Under the pieces are notes generated by a model that was not told the DNA's origin, made no database searches, and saw only the letters and a program-made list of their open reading frames with translations. Below, one piece after another: positions 47,776-59,872 of a stretch of DNA of 64,000 nucleotides. The translations under genes were made by a program, and so were the position numbers. The stretch is taken from the NCBI GenBank assembly GCA_008933995.1, contig WARS01000063.1, forward strand, positions 2,004,833 to 2,068,832, given 5' to 3'. Source of the DNA: Datnioides undecimradiatus (taxonomy: Eukaryota; Chordata; Actinopteri; Lobotiformes; Datnioididae). Numbering within the stretch: the stretch's first letter is position 1; every line of letters begins with the position of its first letter.

Positions 47776-49045
47776 CAAGGTAAAACCACTGAACTGGAAT
47801 TTGATTCATTCTGACTAAAACTATAAATACTAAAAATATAAATCTGTATCTGGCTGCTCAGCAATGCAGCTTCCTTCTGCAGGTACCACACAACCTTTTG
47901 CAGCATGTCTCTGCTGTAAGAAGGGGGTGGAGACCTGATCTTAACTGATGAAATTAAGAGTTTTCATGGATAAGTTTGTATAAAATTGCACAATCCTGAG
48001 TGTTAATGTTTTGATAATGTTATATTTGAGCTATATTCTATTCTATATCTTACAGGTGACTGAAAGCTCAGACTAAAAGGAGGGAGGAGAGGTTATTTCA
48101 TATGGGCAAGGGAGGAAGTCTCACAACCACAGGAGCTGTTAGATGAAGGAACCTTTAATGAAAATGGACGTTTTGTACTTTTTGATCTGTTGCATTCATA
48201 ATCACCTCTAACTGTAGAAGGAAATATGTTTTATCAAATAAATGAAGACGAAGGATGATGACACACTGTATTTCTGTGCTTGTAAGAAACATTTTGGTAA
48301 ACAGTTAAAGACGGTGCACATACACAATGAAATGAGTCATTATGAAGAAGAAATGACCTGAACACACAATCCTTGTCATGTCAGGTATCAGTTCATTACA
48401 GTCACACACATTGTTCCCTTTTACTCTGTGCTTTTATGTGCACTCAGAGTTGCTACTGTGGTCACACAAGTCCTTCTGTAATGCTGAACTGAAAGTGCTG
48501 TTCGACTGACAGAGGTTTTAACGTTATCACATCTTTAATAAATCAGGTCTTAAACTGCACAATATGACACTGCCACCACATCAATAATGAACAAAACGTG
48601 GAGTTATGACCTTTCTGACAACAAAAACTAAATCAAGAGCTTTGTAAAACTAAAATAATGTCAGAGCTGTTGTATCATATTCACAGTATTCTGGACAAGT
48701 GGGCCAGTGTTCCTCAGCATTATGATGAAACGGTTGCAACTCCATGATATTGTGCAGTTTAATTTAAACAATGAACATTTAATCATGCTAAAAACACATT
48801 ACTGTGAGATAACATTAATCATAAAGTCCTGCATCAACACAGATCTTAATTATTCTATTTAACAGGTATTTGTTTGAAATGCAAATCATTTTATTTTTAA
48901 TAAGAGGAATTATATAAAGATATAAGATGAATGCCGGCACATTGCACTGGAAACAAACTGGTCTCCAGGGATTTGATGCACCTGACACCCATGATCCATG
49001 TTGCCACTAGAGGTCGCTGTCAGGTAAATTTAAGTTTCAGGCACT
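47776..49045. other. tail-to-tail spacer between FcRL-g and BTNL-6
   Basis: FcRL-g 3' UTR (spliced or extended) with AATAAA at 48237-48242, then AT-rich sequence up to the BTNL-6 stop codon. No gene is seen. Confidence 0.5.
48237..48242 (+). terminator. poly(A) signal of FcRL-g
   Basis: AATAAA lies 462 bases after the stop codon in AT-rich sequence, before the BTNL-6 tail end. Confidence 0.45.
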
Positions 49046-51201
49046 TTAACAATGGAGCGCTGTCATTACGTCTGAATGATTCGTCTGGAGTTTCCTTTGG
49101 ATTTCATCTCTCTGCTCTTTTATCTCCTCCAGTTGTTGGTGAATTTGCTCCTTGAGACGATCTAAGACTTTCTTCTTCTCTGTTTCTATACCAACACCAC
49201 ACAGTATGGACTTCAGAGTCATTTCTGCATCCTGGAGCTTTTTCGTAAACTCTTCCTCCTCCGTACCCAGATCTGTTTTGGTTTCTCGACACCCTTTTTT
49301 GTGCAGTTTATTCTTTGGGTGTTTCGTATTATTCGTTGCCTGTATCTCATTCAGTTGGACTGTGAGGGCAGTTACCCGGTCCTCCACATTGCTCTTGTGA
49401 TCCATCAATAAATTAACCACCTTCACCACAAATTTACATTCTTCCTCAACTTTCTTTAACTCTCCATCAAGGTTTGCTTGTTTCTCATCCAAATCCTTGA
49501 TTCTTGTGATGTCCGCCACGTCCTCTGTGAGCACCTGAAGCTCTGTGGGGTCGCTGCCACTTGTTTTTTTTGGTAAATCATCAAAATTGTCGCCTGTTGC
49601 AAATAAAGAAATGTTGTGGAGGTAAAAGTGGGGCCGACAGAGGCAGAGTGCGCTAATTAGTGACAGACTTACCGTGCTTCTGTCTCACTTTCCACACAAC
49701 AAGGACAACTGCAAGAATGAGCATGAGAACCACAGCCAAGCTGATGGTGATGTGAGCGGTGCAGCTGGATGAAGCATTAACGTAATCATCTGTAATGACA
49801 CAGCAACTAACACTCAGAAATCTGACCCTAAAACAATAAGAAAAATGTAAATATGGATTATTTTTCTACCTGGAACATGGAGGTGTGTCTCTCTGGTCTG
49901 GTTGATGTTCTTCTGGTGGACTCTACAGGTGAAGCTGCTGCTGTGTCTCTTCTCCACAGTCACTCTGCTGCTGACAGTATAGAGGTCACCAGGACCTCTG
50001 GTTGTCTCTGTAGGTCCAGCAGGGAGCAGGTTTCCCTCAGCGTCCAGCCAAACCACCTCAGGCTCTGGATACCAGCCTTCAGATTTACACTGAAGAACCA
50101 GTCCGTCCTCATCTGTCCTCATTAAGCTGATGATGAGTGAGGAGGTGGCACCTGATGTTAAAGGGAAGATGTCAAAATTCTTTGAAAAATGTCAATCATC
50201 AGATCTCCAATTTCCAAAACAGGAAATGCTGATGTTCTGTCACGTCCCTCGACACTTTAGCAACAAAGTCCACACGGGGCCAAAAGTCAGTGCTGACCAG
50301 TTTTAAACTGTCACAGAAACAACCTTCCTCAAAGTGAAGAGCTGCTGTATTTTTGGGATAGCATTTGTTAGCTAGCTAGCTGTTGCTAGACTGACTCCAG
50401 ACAACTGTAGCTCCACTGGTCACTTTGAGGCTGTGCCCTATGAAGCCAATAGAGTTAATCTACTCACCAACGACAAGCTCAACAGAGGACATCACGTTCA
50501 GTGTGGGAATGTAGCATCTGTACGTCCCCTCATCACAGAGTTTGATGTCGTAAAGTATCAGCGAAATGTCTCCATGTTTCAGTTTGTCGAAGGACAGCGA
50601 CGTTCTCCCGGCGTAGGATGGATGTTTGTATGTTATGAGCTCCACACCGTCTCGCCACAGGTGGACAAATCTGGGCTTCAGGTCAGGTCTCGTCCACTCT
50701 ACAGTCTGAAAGGTGGCATCTACCGCCGGCTCTACATGACACTGCAACATGATGTCATCACCAACTGCTGCCACGATTGGCTGTGATGGACAAACCACCT
50801 GATGTTGACCTGGAACAAAATGTTTGTCAGATGCAAACTGACATATCTGCTATATTTTGTAATAAATCTGGTTAAAAACAGCTGAAACATTTGACTCAAT
50901 GTGCGCTTTTTCCCAGGTTTTGGTTGATTGGTTGGAGGTAATGCTGAGGGATTCTGGAGCACGTATGAAGGTCTTTGCTCTCCAGTAGAAATGTTTGATT
51001 AATAAGCGGACCTGAGCTGAGCTCTGGAGCTTGTGCACCTCCATGTCAACATGATCTGTACATGAAATTCAGTGATTTCAGATTTTACAAGGTGTTACTG
51101 ACGCGTTTACCTCCACAGAGACGTGACAGGACGACGGTGAGATGGAAAACGAAAGCGGTGACTCGAGGTTTCGAGGACCACTCATCCATCAGGCGAAGCA
51201 T
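49046..51201 (-). CDS. BTNL-6: butyrophilin-like IgV-IgC-TM-coiled coil
   Basis: Exons are 51201-51111 (signal, MLRLMDEWSSK..., core FVFHLTVVLSRL), 50809-50468 (IgV), 50151-49870 (IgC), 49789-49673 (membrane) and 49593-49046 (coiled coil), giving 459 residues in frame. The IgV shows IMLQCHVEPAVD, VEWTRPDLKPRFVHLWRDG and EGTYRCYI. The IgC shows LQCKSEGWYPEPEVVWLDAEG and FTCRVHQK. The membrane segment is ISLAVVLMLILAVVLVVW. The cytoplasmic exon (about 182 residues) is charged heptad sequence with a lysine-rich, less regular middle. A non-coding first exon ends at 51868 (cagcag/gtaggc), and the coding leader follows a cctcag acceptor next to the ATG. No B30.2 domain. Confidence 0.86.
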
Positions 51202-52772
51202 CCTGAGGACTTAAAACTTCACATGAATCACATGCAAAAATAACCAAATTAACAAAACTGAAATAGTTTTTAAAACATGTTTAGATGCAAATATGTGTCT
51301 GTTTGTCGCAACATATCAGACCTTCTAAGAGTTTGGATCACTTCAATAATCTTGGATTAAGTTTGATTTATTGTCAATAATCAATGAAAACAAAATATAT
51401 AGATTTAGCATTTTTGTTCTAACATGTTCTTTAAGTAATCAAACATTAAGAAACAGTTTCCTGCAATTGGTTTAATGGACACCAGGCTCAAACTTGTACA
51501 TTACATTCAGTTAAATCACTGTACAACTACTTCATACTGTTTTTGTCCTGTTTGTAAACATGTTGTCCATTATTTCTCCAGATGTATGGACTAAAACCTC
51601 CCTGGGGTTGAGTCACATGATCATATGACCCAGGTGTTCTTCATTAGAGTGATCAAATATGTGCCCCATTGTTTTGTTTTATTCTTTAGTGCAGAGAAGT
51701 TATAAAAGTTTAGAACAATATCTTTGATTGCCACATGCTGTCAATCTGTTTTTTTATTTCTTCACACATTTATAAGTCACTACTTTGAGATTACAATACA
51801 GATCCAGTGCAGGTGTTGGATGGATTCAAAGTAATTTAAAAGTAAAACAGTTTGTGTTTCAGCCTACCTGCTGGGTGGTCCAGACAGTCATCTCCTCTGA
51901 GACTGTGAAGTAGTCTGCACCGTCAAAGTCCAGTAAAATCACATGCTCCGGTCTGTTAACCCACAATAAAACCACACTGCATGTGACTGTTAACCTGCAC
52001 AAGCGGTGCTCTCTTTACAGTTTAGTAAAGCCTTATTTCCAATGCTGGATTAAAAAAAATGGATTGCACTAAAGTACCTGATTTTTTGTTTTTCTGTTCT
52101 TTGCATTTTCATTTGAATTATCAAAAGTTGGATAAATGCTCACTTTATGCACTTTATATTTTTTTCCATTTTTAAAAAAATTCAGTTTCAGATTTGAACA
52201 AATTTTTGAAAATAGTTTAAAAAGTGTGCATGCATTACCTCTGTATTACAGTCAGCACATTATGTGTTATGGAGAAGTCTAACGTTACCCAAGTTAACCA
52301 AAAGAAAACGTTCACTTGTGCTTTAGTCGCCCAGTGTTTAGTTCAGAGACTATGCACGTGGTAAACTCTATAACTGCTGTAAACCAGCATGGTGGCGAAC
52401 TTCTTGTAGACATGTTAGCATGCAGACAGTGGCATTTAGCCGCTGCAGATGTGTGTTTGATGTTAGTGCGACTGTGCCTCAGTGCAGCCTCACAGAGCTG
52501 CAGACTCTTCTTTAGGCCTCGTTGACACCAAGCAAAAGTCGTTACAGTCGTTTTATCTCAATGTGACCAGAGATCATTCTCATATCGGCCTCGTTCTTTG
52601 GTTCCTCCCCCTGATATTTCATTTAACCGCTGAAGCTATTTCTGCCTGGGCAGCAGCGCTGACGTTTTCAACCCAAAGCACAAAATTAGTGTTGCATCAA
52701 AAGCAGGAAGAGACCTCTCCTCACCTCCGTTACACTTCAGTCTGACGCTCAGACAGCCAGCAACAGCACAAC
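51202..52772. promoter_or_regulatory. head-to-head spacer BTNL-6 / FcRL-h
   Basis: The 1571 bases between the start codons equal the BTNL-4/FcRL-e spacer in length. It contains the untranslated BTNL-6 exon ending at 51868 and the FcRL-h promoter (CAGGAAGAGACC at 52704-52715, TTCAGTCTGA at 52736-52745). Small frames in between (52316-52745) have no domain. Otherwise empty. Confidence 0.55.
52704..52745 (+). promoter_or_regulatory. FcRL-h promoter: GGAA box and initiator
   Basis: CAGGAAGAGACC at 52704-52715 has the purine-rich GGAA core, and TTCAGTCTGA at 52736-52745 is the shared initiator-like element 28 bp before the ATG. No TATA box is visible. Confidence 0.48.
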
Positions 52773-55700
52773 ATGGAGATCACAGTTCGCTGCATCAGAC
52801 CACGTGAGTACTGACTCCGTCTCTGTTTGATGAAAAACAAAATGATAAAGATGTGCTTTGACGTTCATCTGACAGATTCTGTGACATTTCACAAGCTTGG
52901 GTTTCTTCCTTGAAGTCCCGTTGTCGTCACACATCATCTGCGATGGAAGCGGCGCCCTTCACATTAAACATGTTTGCTGTCTGTGCTCTGTGGTCAAAAT
53001 GCACAAATGTGCACCTGCAAGTTGTCAAATAAGAAATCTTGTAGCACAGATCACAGATGATGGTTACGTGACCCAGCGTGGAGAACTGACTCAGTTTGAT
53101 TGCGCCTTGTGTAGATGCTGTAAGTGTGATCTTTTATCTCGTCTCTTTTGTCCCTGCAGTGCTGATGCTGCTGTCTGCACTTGGTCAGATCGCTGGTAAG
53201 CACCAGTTAGTTCCTCATTCATATTGATCAAGTCTTCACTACATCAAAGGAGGCAGTTTATCGCTGGTAAAGGTTCTTTTCTGCTGTGATGCGGCGGCCT
53301 TGCCTTTAATATTGTTTAAACGTCAAACCAGTGTCTTTGTCTTTGTTTCAGATTCAGTGCATCTTCGCCTCGTCCCAAACAAACTGCAGTTCTTCGAATA
53401 CGAGTCTCTCTCTTTCCATTGTGAGCGGCTCCACGGCTCAGCTGCACTGAAAATTGTATCTGTGAAGGAATTAAATCTAACAACATGTAAAACTACAGAG
53501 TCAGCTCCAGAGTTGTCCTTCCCCATTACAACTGCATATCCAGATGACAGTGGAGAGTACCGCTGTGAGTCTGGAGAGAAGAGAAGCAACAGCATCAGCA
53601 TCACCATCACACGTATGTTTGAATGAAGACTGCATCATGAATTCATGTTTGTCATGAAGTAACAATCAAACATGTGGTTCAGCTGGTCCAGTGATCCTGG
53701 AGAGTCCTGCTCTACCTGTGACGGAGGGAGACGCCGTGACTCTGCGCTGCAGGAACAGGACGACTTCTCCAAACCTCAGAGCTGATTTCTATAGAGACGG
53801 CCGCGTCGTTGTGAACAGCTCCACAGAAAACATGACCATCCACAGTGTGTCCAAGTCTGATGAAGGACTCTACAAGTGTTCCATCCATGGAGGTGGAGAG
53901 TCAGCAGAGAGCTGGTTAGCTGTCAAAGGTGAGACAGCCTCATCTAAAACAAATGCATTAGTCCTATGTGCACTGCAAACACAAATGAATCTTTGCTTTC
54001 ATCTTTCTTCTTCTTTATCTTTGCAAACCGTAGATTAGACTTTCAAAACACTCTAAGTTACTGTACTTTCTATTTACTGCAGAAGGTGATCTAATGCTGG
54101 GGGATACTCCCGCCTCCTCCAGTCCAGTGTTGTGGATGGTTGTCAGTGTTGTATTGGCGGTTCTGCTGTTGCTGGTGGGACTGCATCACCTTGGCAAAGC
54201 TCACTGGCACAGAGGTACAGAACAACTTGCGCTGCAGGCACTTAGCTCGGCACTGGATTACTCGTCTTTACAACCTGGTTCTGCGTCTGTTTATTCCAAA
54301 CTGTGGTTCCCGCCACACTGCTCTTCCTCTTCATGGCTCATCCACAACTTTGACCTAAAACAGTTTCCTGAGAAACAAACTACTTTGCTTGTTTATCAAC
54401 CAGCAGAACAGTGAGAATGAGCCGTTCATGACGACTGTACGGGCTGAATTTATATAGAACTCACTCCTTTAAATCAGATTAACACCTGAAGTTATGCAGA
54501 ATGAAGGGGCGGGGCTTCTTTGACTGACAGCTATCCACCAGCTGTCCAGAGTATTCAGCCCCGCCTCACCGCCGCCCACGTGGCACCTGTTTGCCCAGTT
54601 TTTGGATTAGCCGGGAGTTGCGCGACGTCCAGATCCACCACACACAGAGTCGCTCTTCAGAAAGCTCCAGTTGACATCACACTAGCAGAAAAGCAGTGCG
54701 AAGTTACAGTTTTTGCTGTATCATAACTGAAATGCCTTCATCTTCCACAGTGTCGCCCTACCTGGCCACACTAAGACCGTCACCGGTCTCTGAGGAACAA
54801 TCAGGTGAGAACACGAACCACCATCAGTAAACCGGTGTAGGAACGTAAAGCAAGGACCTACTGATACAGATCCATATCACTTGTTGAATGGCTTCAGATG
54901 AAAATAAGTACATTTCATCTGTTGTCATCAGGAGTGTCTGCTGTGACCACGGCATCTTCTTCAGACAATGTGACGTATGCTGTACCAAGAAAACGAAGGA
55001 AGACAGGTACTTCACCTGACTCCGCTATTTTCATTTTGCTTTACGTGCTCTAAAACTGCAGGTCAGGTGCAGATCACATCTGAGGTAACTTCAACAGCAT
55101 TTTGAACAACACATCATCTACATCGTGTATTTCATTTTTAGAATTCATCATTTGGTTTTGAAGCTTTTACCATCATGCACATCAATGCTTACAGCAGCAG
55201 AACAGCGAAACGACACTGTGGCTTTAATAAAACACCTAACACATCAGAAGTAGCGTCTGGTTTGGTCTCAGATGTCTGAGGTGTTGTCTGCAGTGCAGAT
55301 GCTGGTGGTAATTTCAGCTTCCTGGTCTCAAACCCACAGACAGGGTTGAAGGGCCCCTCAGAGGTGCACATAGAGGGGGGAGATCATGGGTCGGCTTCAT
55401 GAGACGTAAAGCTCCTCCATCAATCCACTGCAAAACATAATCTAAACATGACATGATTAATGTGAAGATGGTTTAAAATCCATTTTCACGCTGACGCTGT
55501 ATGACTAAAATACAGGAATTCAGATGTGACTGCACACACGTGATCGTAAGGCGCCGTTACATTGCTCTGTCTGGCTGGACATTAGTTTCAGCCTTAATGA
55601 TAACACAGTCTTTTCAATCTATGTACAAATGAGATGCAGGTGACACTCTAATCTACCTGATTCACTTCTGTGGAGAGCAGATCTATATTTAGGTGACTTT

Positions 55701-57051
55701 CATTCTCATGGTTACAAAAGCAACCACACGGGTAATGTAGAGAAACAGTGACAGTTTGGTTTGATCAACAACTGAGTATTTGAAGTCACGTACATTTGAT
55801 CCATCACGTCTGATAAGGTTAAAACAAGTGAACAATGACTTCTGGTTTCACCTCAGGTGTGATTATCTCCTGGGTGAAAGTCCTGTGTTTGTTTGAGCCA
55901 TGCATCCACCCCAACCGTCTTTCATAAGCCGGCTTTTTAAGATAAGCCACCTGCCGTCTTCACAGACGTGCCATTTGGATGCATCTGCTCTCCATAGAGG
56001 TTGATGGGAAGGATTGCTGTATTGCCTACAAGCAACACTGCACTTTGGCATACATGCTGCATGCAGAAGGTCTCAGGTCCTGTTAGTTCTCTGCAGACTG
56101 AAGAGACCAGGTTGTTGATTTTTACCAGGACGTTGCCAGGCAACCAGCACAAACTCCAGGAAGTCCACAATTTAACATTGTGTTAATGTATGCTTAAACA
56201 AATTGTTATGCACAATGTGCTGCTGAACCGGCTGTAGAGGTGCTCCCCCTGCATACAGCCTTTGTGCTAAGTTAAGCTAAAGGTTCATCTTCACTCGACA
56301 GACTGGCACCGGTGCAATCCTAGGGAAAAGATGCTGAAGTTGATGTACTTCGCTAACTGTTGACAACTTACACTGCCTCTCTTTCGTTGCCAGAAGAGGA
56401 CAAAATGATGTCTCAACACCTTTACTACACCTTGGGCCTGGAAGACACTGAAGAACAGGGTGAGCTTATTGAAAAGCTAATTTTCTGCTGAAGTGAGTGA
56501 ACATTTTGGCGACACTCTGACAAACTGTTGCAGGAGTATCCAGCAACACACCGACATACGTTTCCTCCAATGGCACTGACCAACCGCTAACAGAGGATGC
56601 CTTCTATTCCACGATCAACGCGGTAAGATGCAGGACAGCAGTGGAGTTTATGCTACATTCATGTCATTTCAGACAGACTATAGAGATTTATTGATGACTT
56701 CTGATCAGTGCACAACAACAGAGTTTGTGCAGTGCATTGTGTTTCGTATGTTTAAGGATTGTTGCGTAGAGTCAGAATTCCTAGATGCAATCATCATGTA
56801 GTTGTTTTTCTTAAAGACTCATCTGCGGTTTCACGTTTTACCCGTAACTCGATAACCCAGCCAATCGTGCTGTCGTGGTTTCCTGAACTTTTGATTTCCT
56901 TCAGTTTATGTAACAAACTAAGACTTGAAGAAGTTTTAAAAAACAATACATTACTAATCTGGATTTCATCAATGCAGTCTGTGTTTTCATCACCTTCACA
57001 TACTCCATACATATTCTACATCATCTGTGCATCTTGCAGGTTGCTGAGTGA
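52773..57051 (+). CDS. FcRL-h: two-Ig Fc-receptor-like receptor with a long multi-tyrosine tail
   Basis: Exons are 52773-52803 and 53160-53195 (signal, MEITVRCIRPLLMLLSALGQ), 53352-53612 (D1), 53683-53928 (D2), 54083-54214 (membrane), 54751-54804, 54932-55006, 56394-56459, 56534-56622 and 57040-57051 (TGA). They total 333 residues in frame. The D1/D2 intron is only 70 bases. D1 has [13 protein letters not shown] but lacks the usual core tryptophan (AALKIV where others have xxWRVM), has GEYRCE instead of GEYWCE, and keeps only one of the extra cysteines. D2 is standard (VILESPALPVTEG, LRCRNR, GLYKCSI). The membrane segment is VVSVVLAVLLLLVGL. Tail tyrosines are SPYLATL, NVTYAVP, HLYYTL, PTYVSS and AFYSTI. 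The unusual D1 suggests changed ligand binding. Confidence 0.85.
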
Positions 57052-59872
57052 CAGCCGACTGGAGGAGGAGTTTCAAAGCAACTGTTCACCATGCGTGATG
57101 TGAAGTATTAGTTATGGAATAAGCTGTGTTAGGGGAAGGATTTGCACTCTGTTAGATGTTTGATCATTTCTGTACTAATAAGAAGAAAGAACACATTTAT
57201 TTCAGGTCAGTGTCATTCTGTCAACACTTTGGTGATCACATTGATAAACGGCTGCAGCTTGTGTCACATATTACATCTGATTATGTGTATGAGAGGTTAA
57301 CATTGTGTTTATTTGGTACATGGGATGATGTGTTTCACCATCGTGCAGCCGTCATCGTCTGTGTCAAGTGTCAGTTTATTGTAGTTTAACAGTGAAGCCA
57401 ATCTAAACCTTTTGATGCTTGTGAGAATGCTGTTCACAGGAAGAGTTGCAGCTTTAAATGCATTTGCTGTGGTCTACTGCTGTCTTCATGGTGTTGCATC
57501 TGTTCACCACAGGCCATCTCACAAAGTCTGTGGTCTGCAGCCTCACACATCACTGCTGTTTATAAAGGTTTTACGTGTCAAAGTGTACCTTTGTGTTTGT
57601 TCTTTGAGTTTTTGCATTAATCATTTGGAGGTTTAAACCATGTGAGTCATGAGTGGTGAAAAGTGGTAATCAGGTACAGTTACAGTTACTTCTCTCAAAA
57701 GTAATTGGATTACCTAAACAGTTCCTGATTTAAGAAGTAATTAGTTACTAAAGCAAGTATAGGACAAGGTAACAGTCACTTGTTATCTATCAATGTAGCC
57801 ATTATTACTGCAATAATAAGTAATAATCAGCCCAAAGCACAAATGGGTAATGAGTTGTTTATACTCCCGACCACCAGAGGGCAGCAGTATGTTAGGAACA
57901 GTAATGGAAAGGGAGTTTAGAATAGAATAGAATAGAAGTGCTTTAATAATCCCCTGAGGGAAATTTGGTTCTTACAGCAGCGCCAACAGTAATAACATAA
58001 AAAGTACAAAAGATAAAAACTGAATAAGATAAAAACAGAGTATAGAACTAAAATATTGACAAATTTACATAAATAAGTGTGAGAAGAGCAGATGTGCTGA
58101 GTGATGTTTAGGAGAAACAGAGTAAACAGATGAGCATGGACAAAGAGTGGCTCATCTGTCACACAGTGGTGAGCTGTTGTAAAGTCTTATTGCAAACAGG
58201 AGAAATGACTTATTGAGCCGCTGTTTGTGACAGCGGAGCTGAATCAGTCTGTTAGAGGAAGAGCTCCGCTGCCTCTGTAGTGTGTCATGGAGGGGGTGGG
58301 ATGGATTGTCCAGGATGGAGAGCAGTTGGTTCAGTTTACATTGTCTGAAATGTCTTGTGCCACCATGTGGTTGGTTGATGTTCCTCTCGCACTAATTTCA
58401 TGAAAGACAAAAGAAACGAGTAATGAACAAAGTGGCTTTGCTCCCAAAGCCAAACGCGTTAGAGTGTTCATTAGTGCAACAACAACGAAGGCCGAGCTGG
58501 CTTTGTCTTGTCTCTTTAAACAACCCTTAATGTGACTAAACATAAACACACAGGTTTACGTTACGACAGACCAGTCTCAAAACCACAATGACCTTTAGCC
58601 TCTGCTGGAGGAGAAGGCAGAGGCTCAAGTCAAAGTGGCAGCAGCTTCAAAACATGGCCACAATTGACCGAACCCAAAGAAACACTCCAACTGTGACCAA
58701 CTGGTCAACACTCTTCCTATTTCCTCTGTCCTCTGCTCTTTACTCTGTTTTCTTCATGATTTCATTAAATAACAAGTGGAACTGATGAGCAGCTCAAAGC
58801 TCTGCTCGAACTCGCTCAACTGTTAGCTTGTTAGCTCCATCGCTAATGCAACAGTTCACACAGTCTATTTAAGAACGGTATTAGTCCAATTAGTTCCTGT
58901 TGCATTATAAACAAATTACAACTTTATATAAACATGAATCCTAACATGTGCACTGCCCCCTGGTGGCTGGCTGCACTTTAGATCGTACAAATCTAAGTCA
59001 CATACAAATTTTCCCCCCAATAATTTTTCTAATCTTGTTTGTTTTTATTGAGTTATTTATTTAAAACTGTCGTAGTTTGGCTGTTTTGAGTGCTATTGTA
59101 AACTGTCTTACTGTAAAATAAAATAAAAACTGATTTGTTAAAGAAAAATACAAGTAAAAAAATAAAAAGCGTCCTGAAGACTAAACTGTAAAACACCAAA
59201 ATACACAGCAGTCTAGTTCTAAGAAGCAGAAGTGCCACAACCTTTATCTATGAATTACATCAGTGAATGACAAGAATGTGATTAGCAGAGAAAATCCCAA
59301 ATTAACCAATGGCAACTGGTTTATTTCCTCCTTTCCCTCAAAACTCATTCTTGTTCATGTTTACACAGGATTGGGGTGTTTTCTCCTCATGAGACTGAAA
59401 GGAACTGTTTTTTCTGGATCACCTGATTCTGATGTGTAGACGACCAAACCCTGATTTAAAAACAGTATATATAAATGAAAAAACAGGAAGAGATGCCATT
59501 TACAACCGAGCTGGTCGGGTGAGACAACGAGCCCTGTGCTACATGAGCGTGCATAAGACGCCACAAACAGCAGACTGTGACATTTAAGCTTCTAAAAGGG
59601 TAAGATGTACATTTTTATATTCTTTATTTTTACCATTAATAACCAACATTTTATCTAATTTCTGTGATTTACAACCACAAGATTATAGCTTTTTTTATTA
59701 TTTTAACAATATTATCAGCAAATTTAATGTAAATATAAAATAATGTCAAAGATGAACTGACGACAAACAGAGAAGTCAGGACTCTCCAGGACTGAAACTT
59801 GTCATCCCCTGTATGTTTCTCATCATCTGTGTCCTCCTCATATCACCAGAGAAGACACGCTTCATCACTGAG
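57052..59872. other. intergenic spacer between the receptor cluster and the oxidase gene
   Basis: It holds the FcRL-h 3' region, a LINE remnant (57915-58340) and AT-rich unique sequence. A TATATATAAA at 59466-59475 could serve an upstream promoter of the oxidase, but it lies 400 bases before its ATG. No gene is seen. Confidence 0.5.
57915..58340 (-). mobile_element. 5'-truncated LINE (ORF2 C terminus and 3' tail)
   Basis: Read on the minus strand, about 58330-58156 encodes an open stretch beginning SILDNPSHPLHDTLQRQRS, followed by RLIQLRCHKQRLNKSF and ending at a stop. This is the typical C-terminal end of fish L2/Rex-like LINE ORF2 proteins. A 3' UTR follows, with aaatttccctcaggggatta and a short ATTCT repeat at about 57918-57936. 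Only the last few hundred bases of the element remain, so it is immobile. Confidence 0.75.

Noticed and set aside
59466-59475. TATATATAAA as a TATA box for the oxidase
   Set aside because: It is 400 bases before the ATG in AT-rich sequence, with no supporting start site. It remains possible only with a long or spliced 5' UTR.
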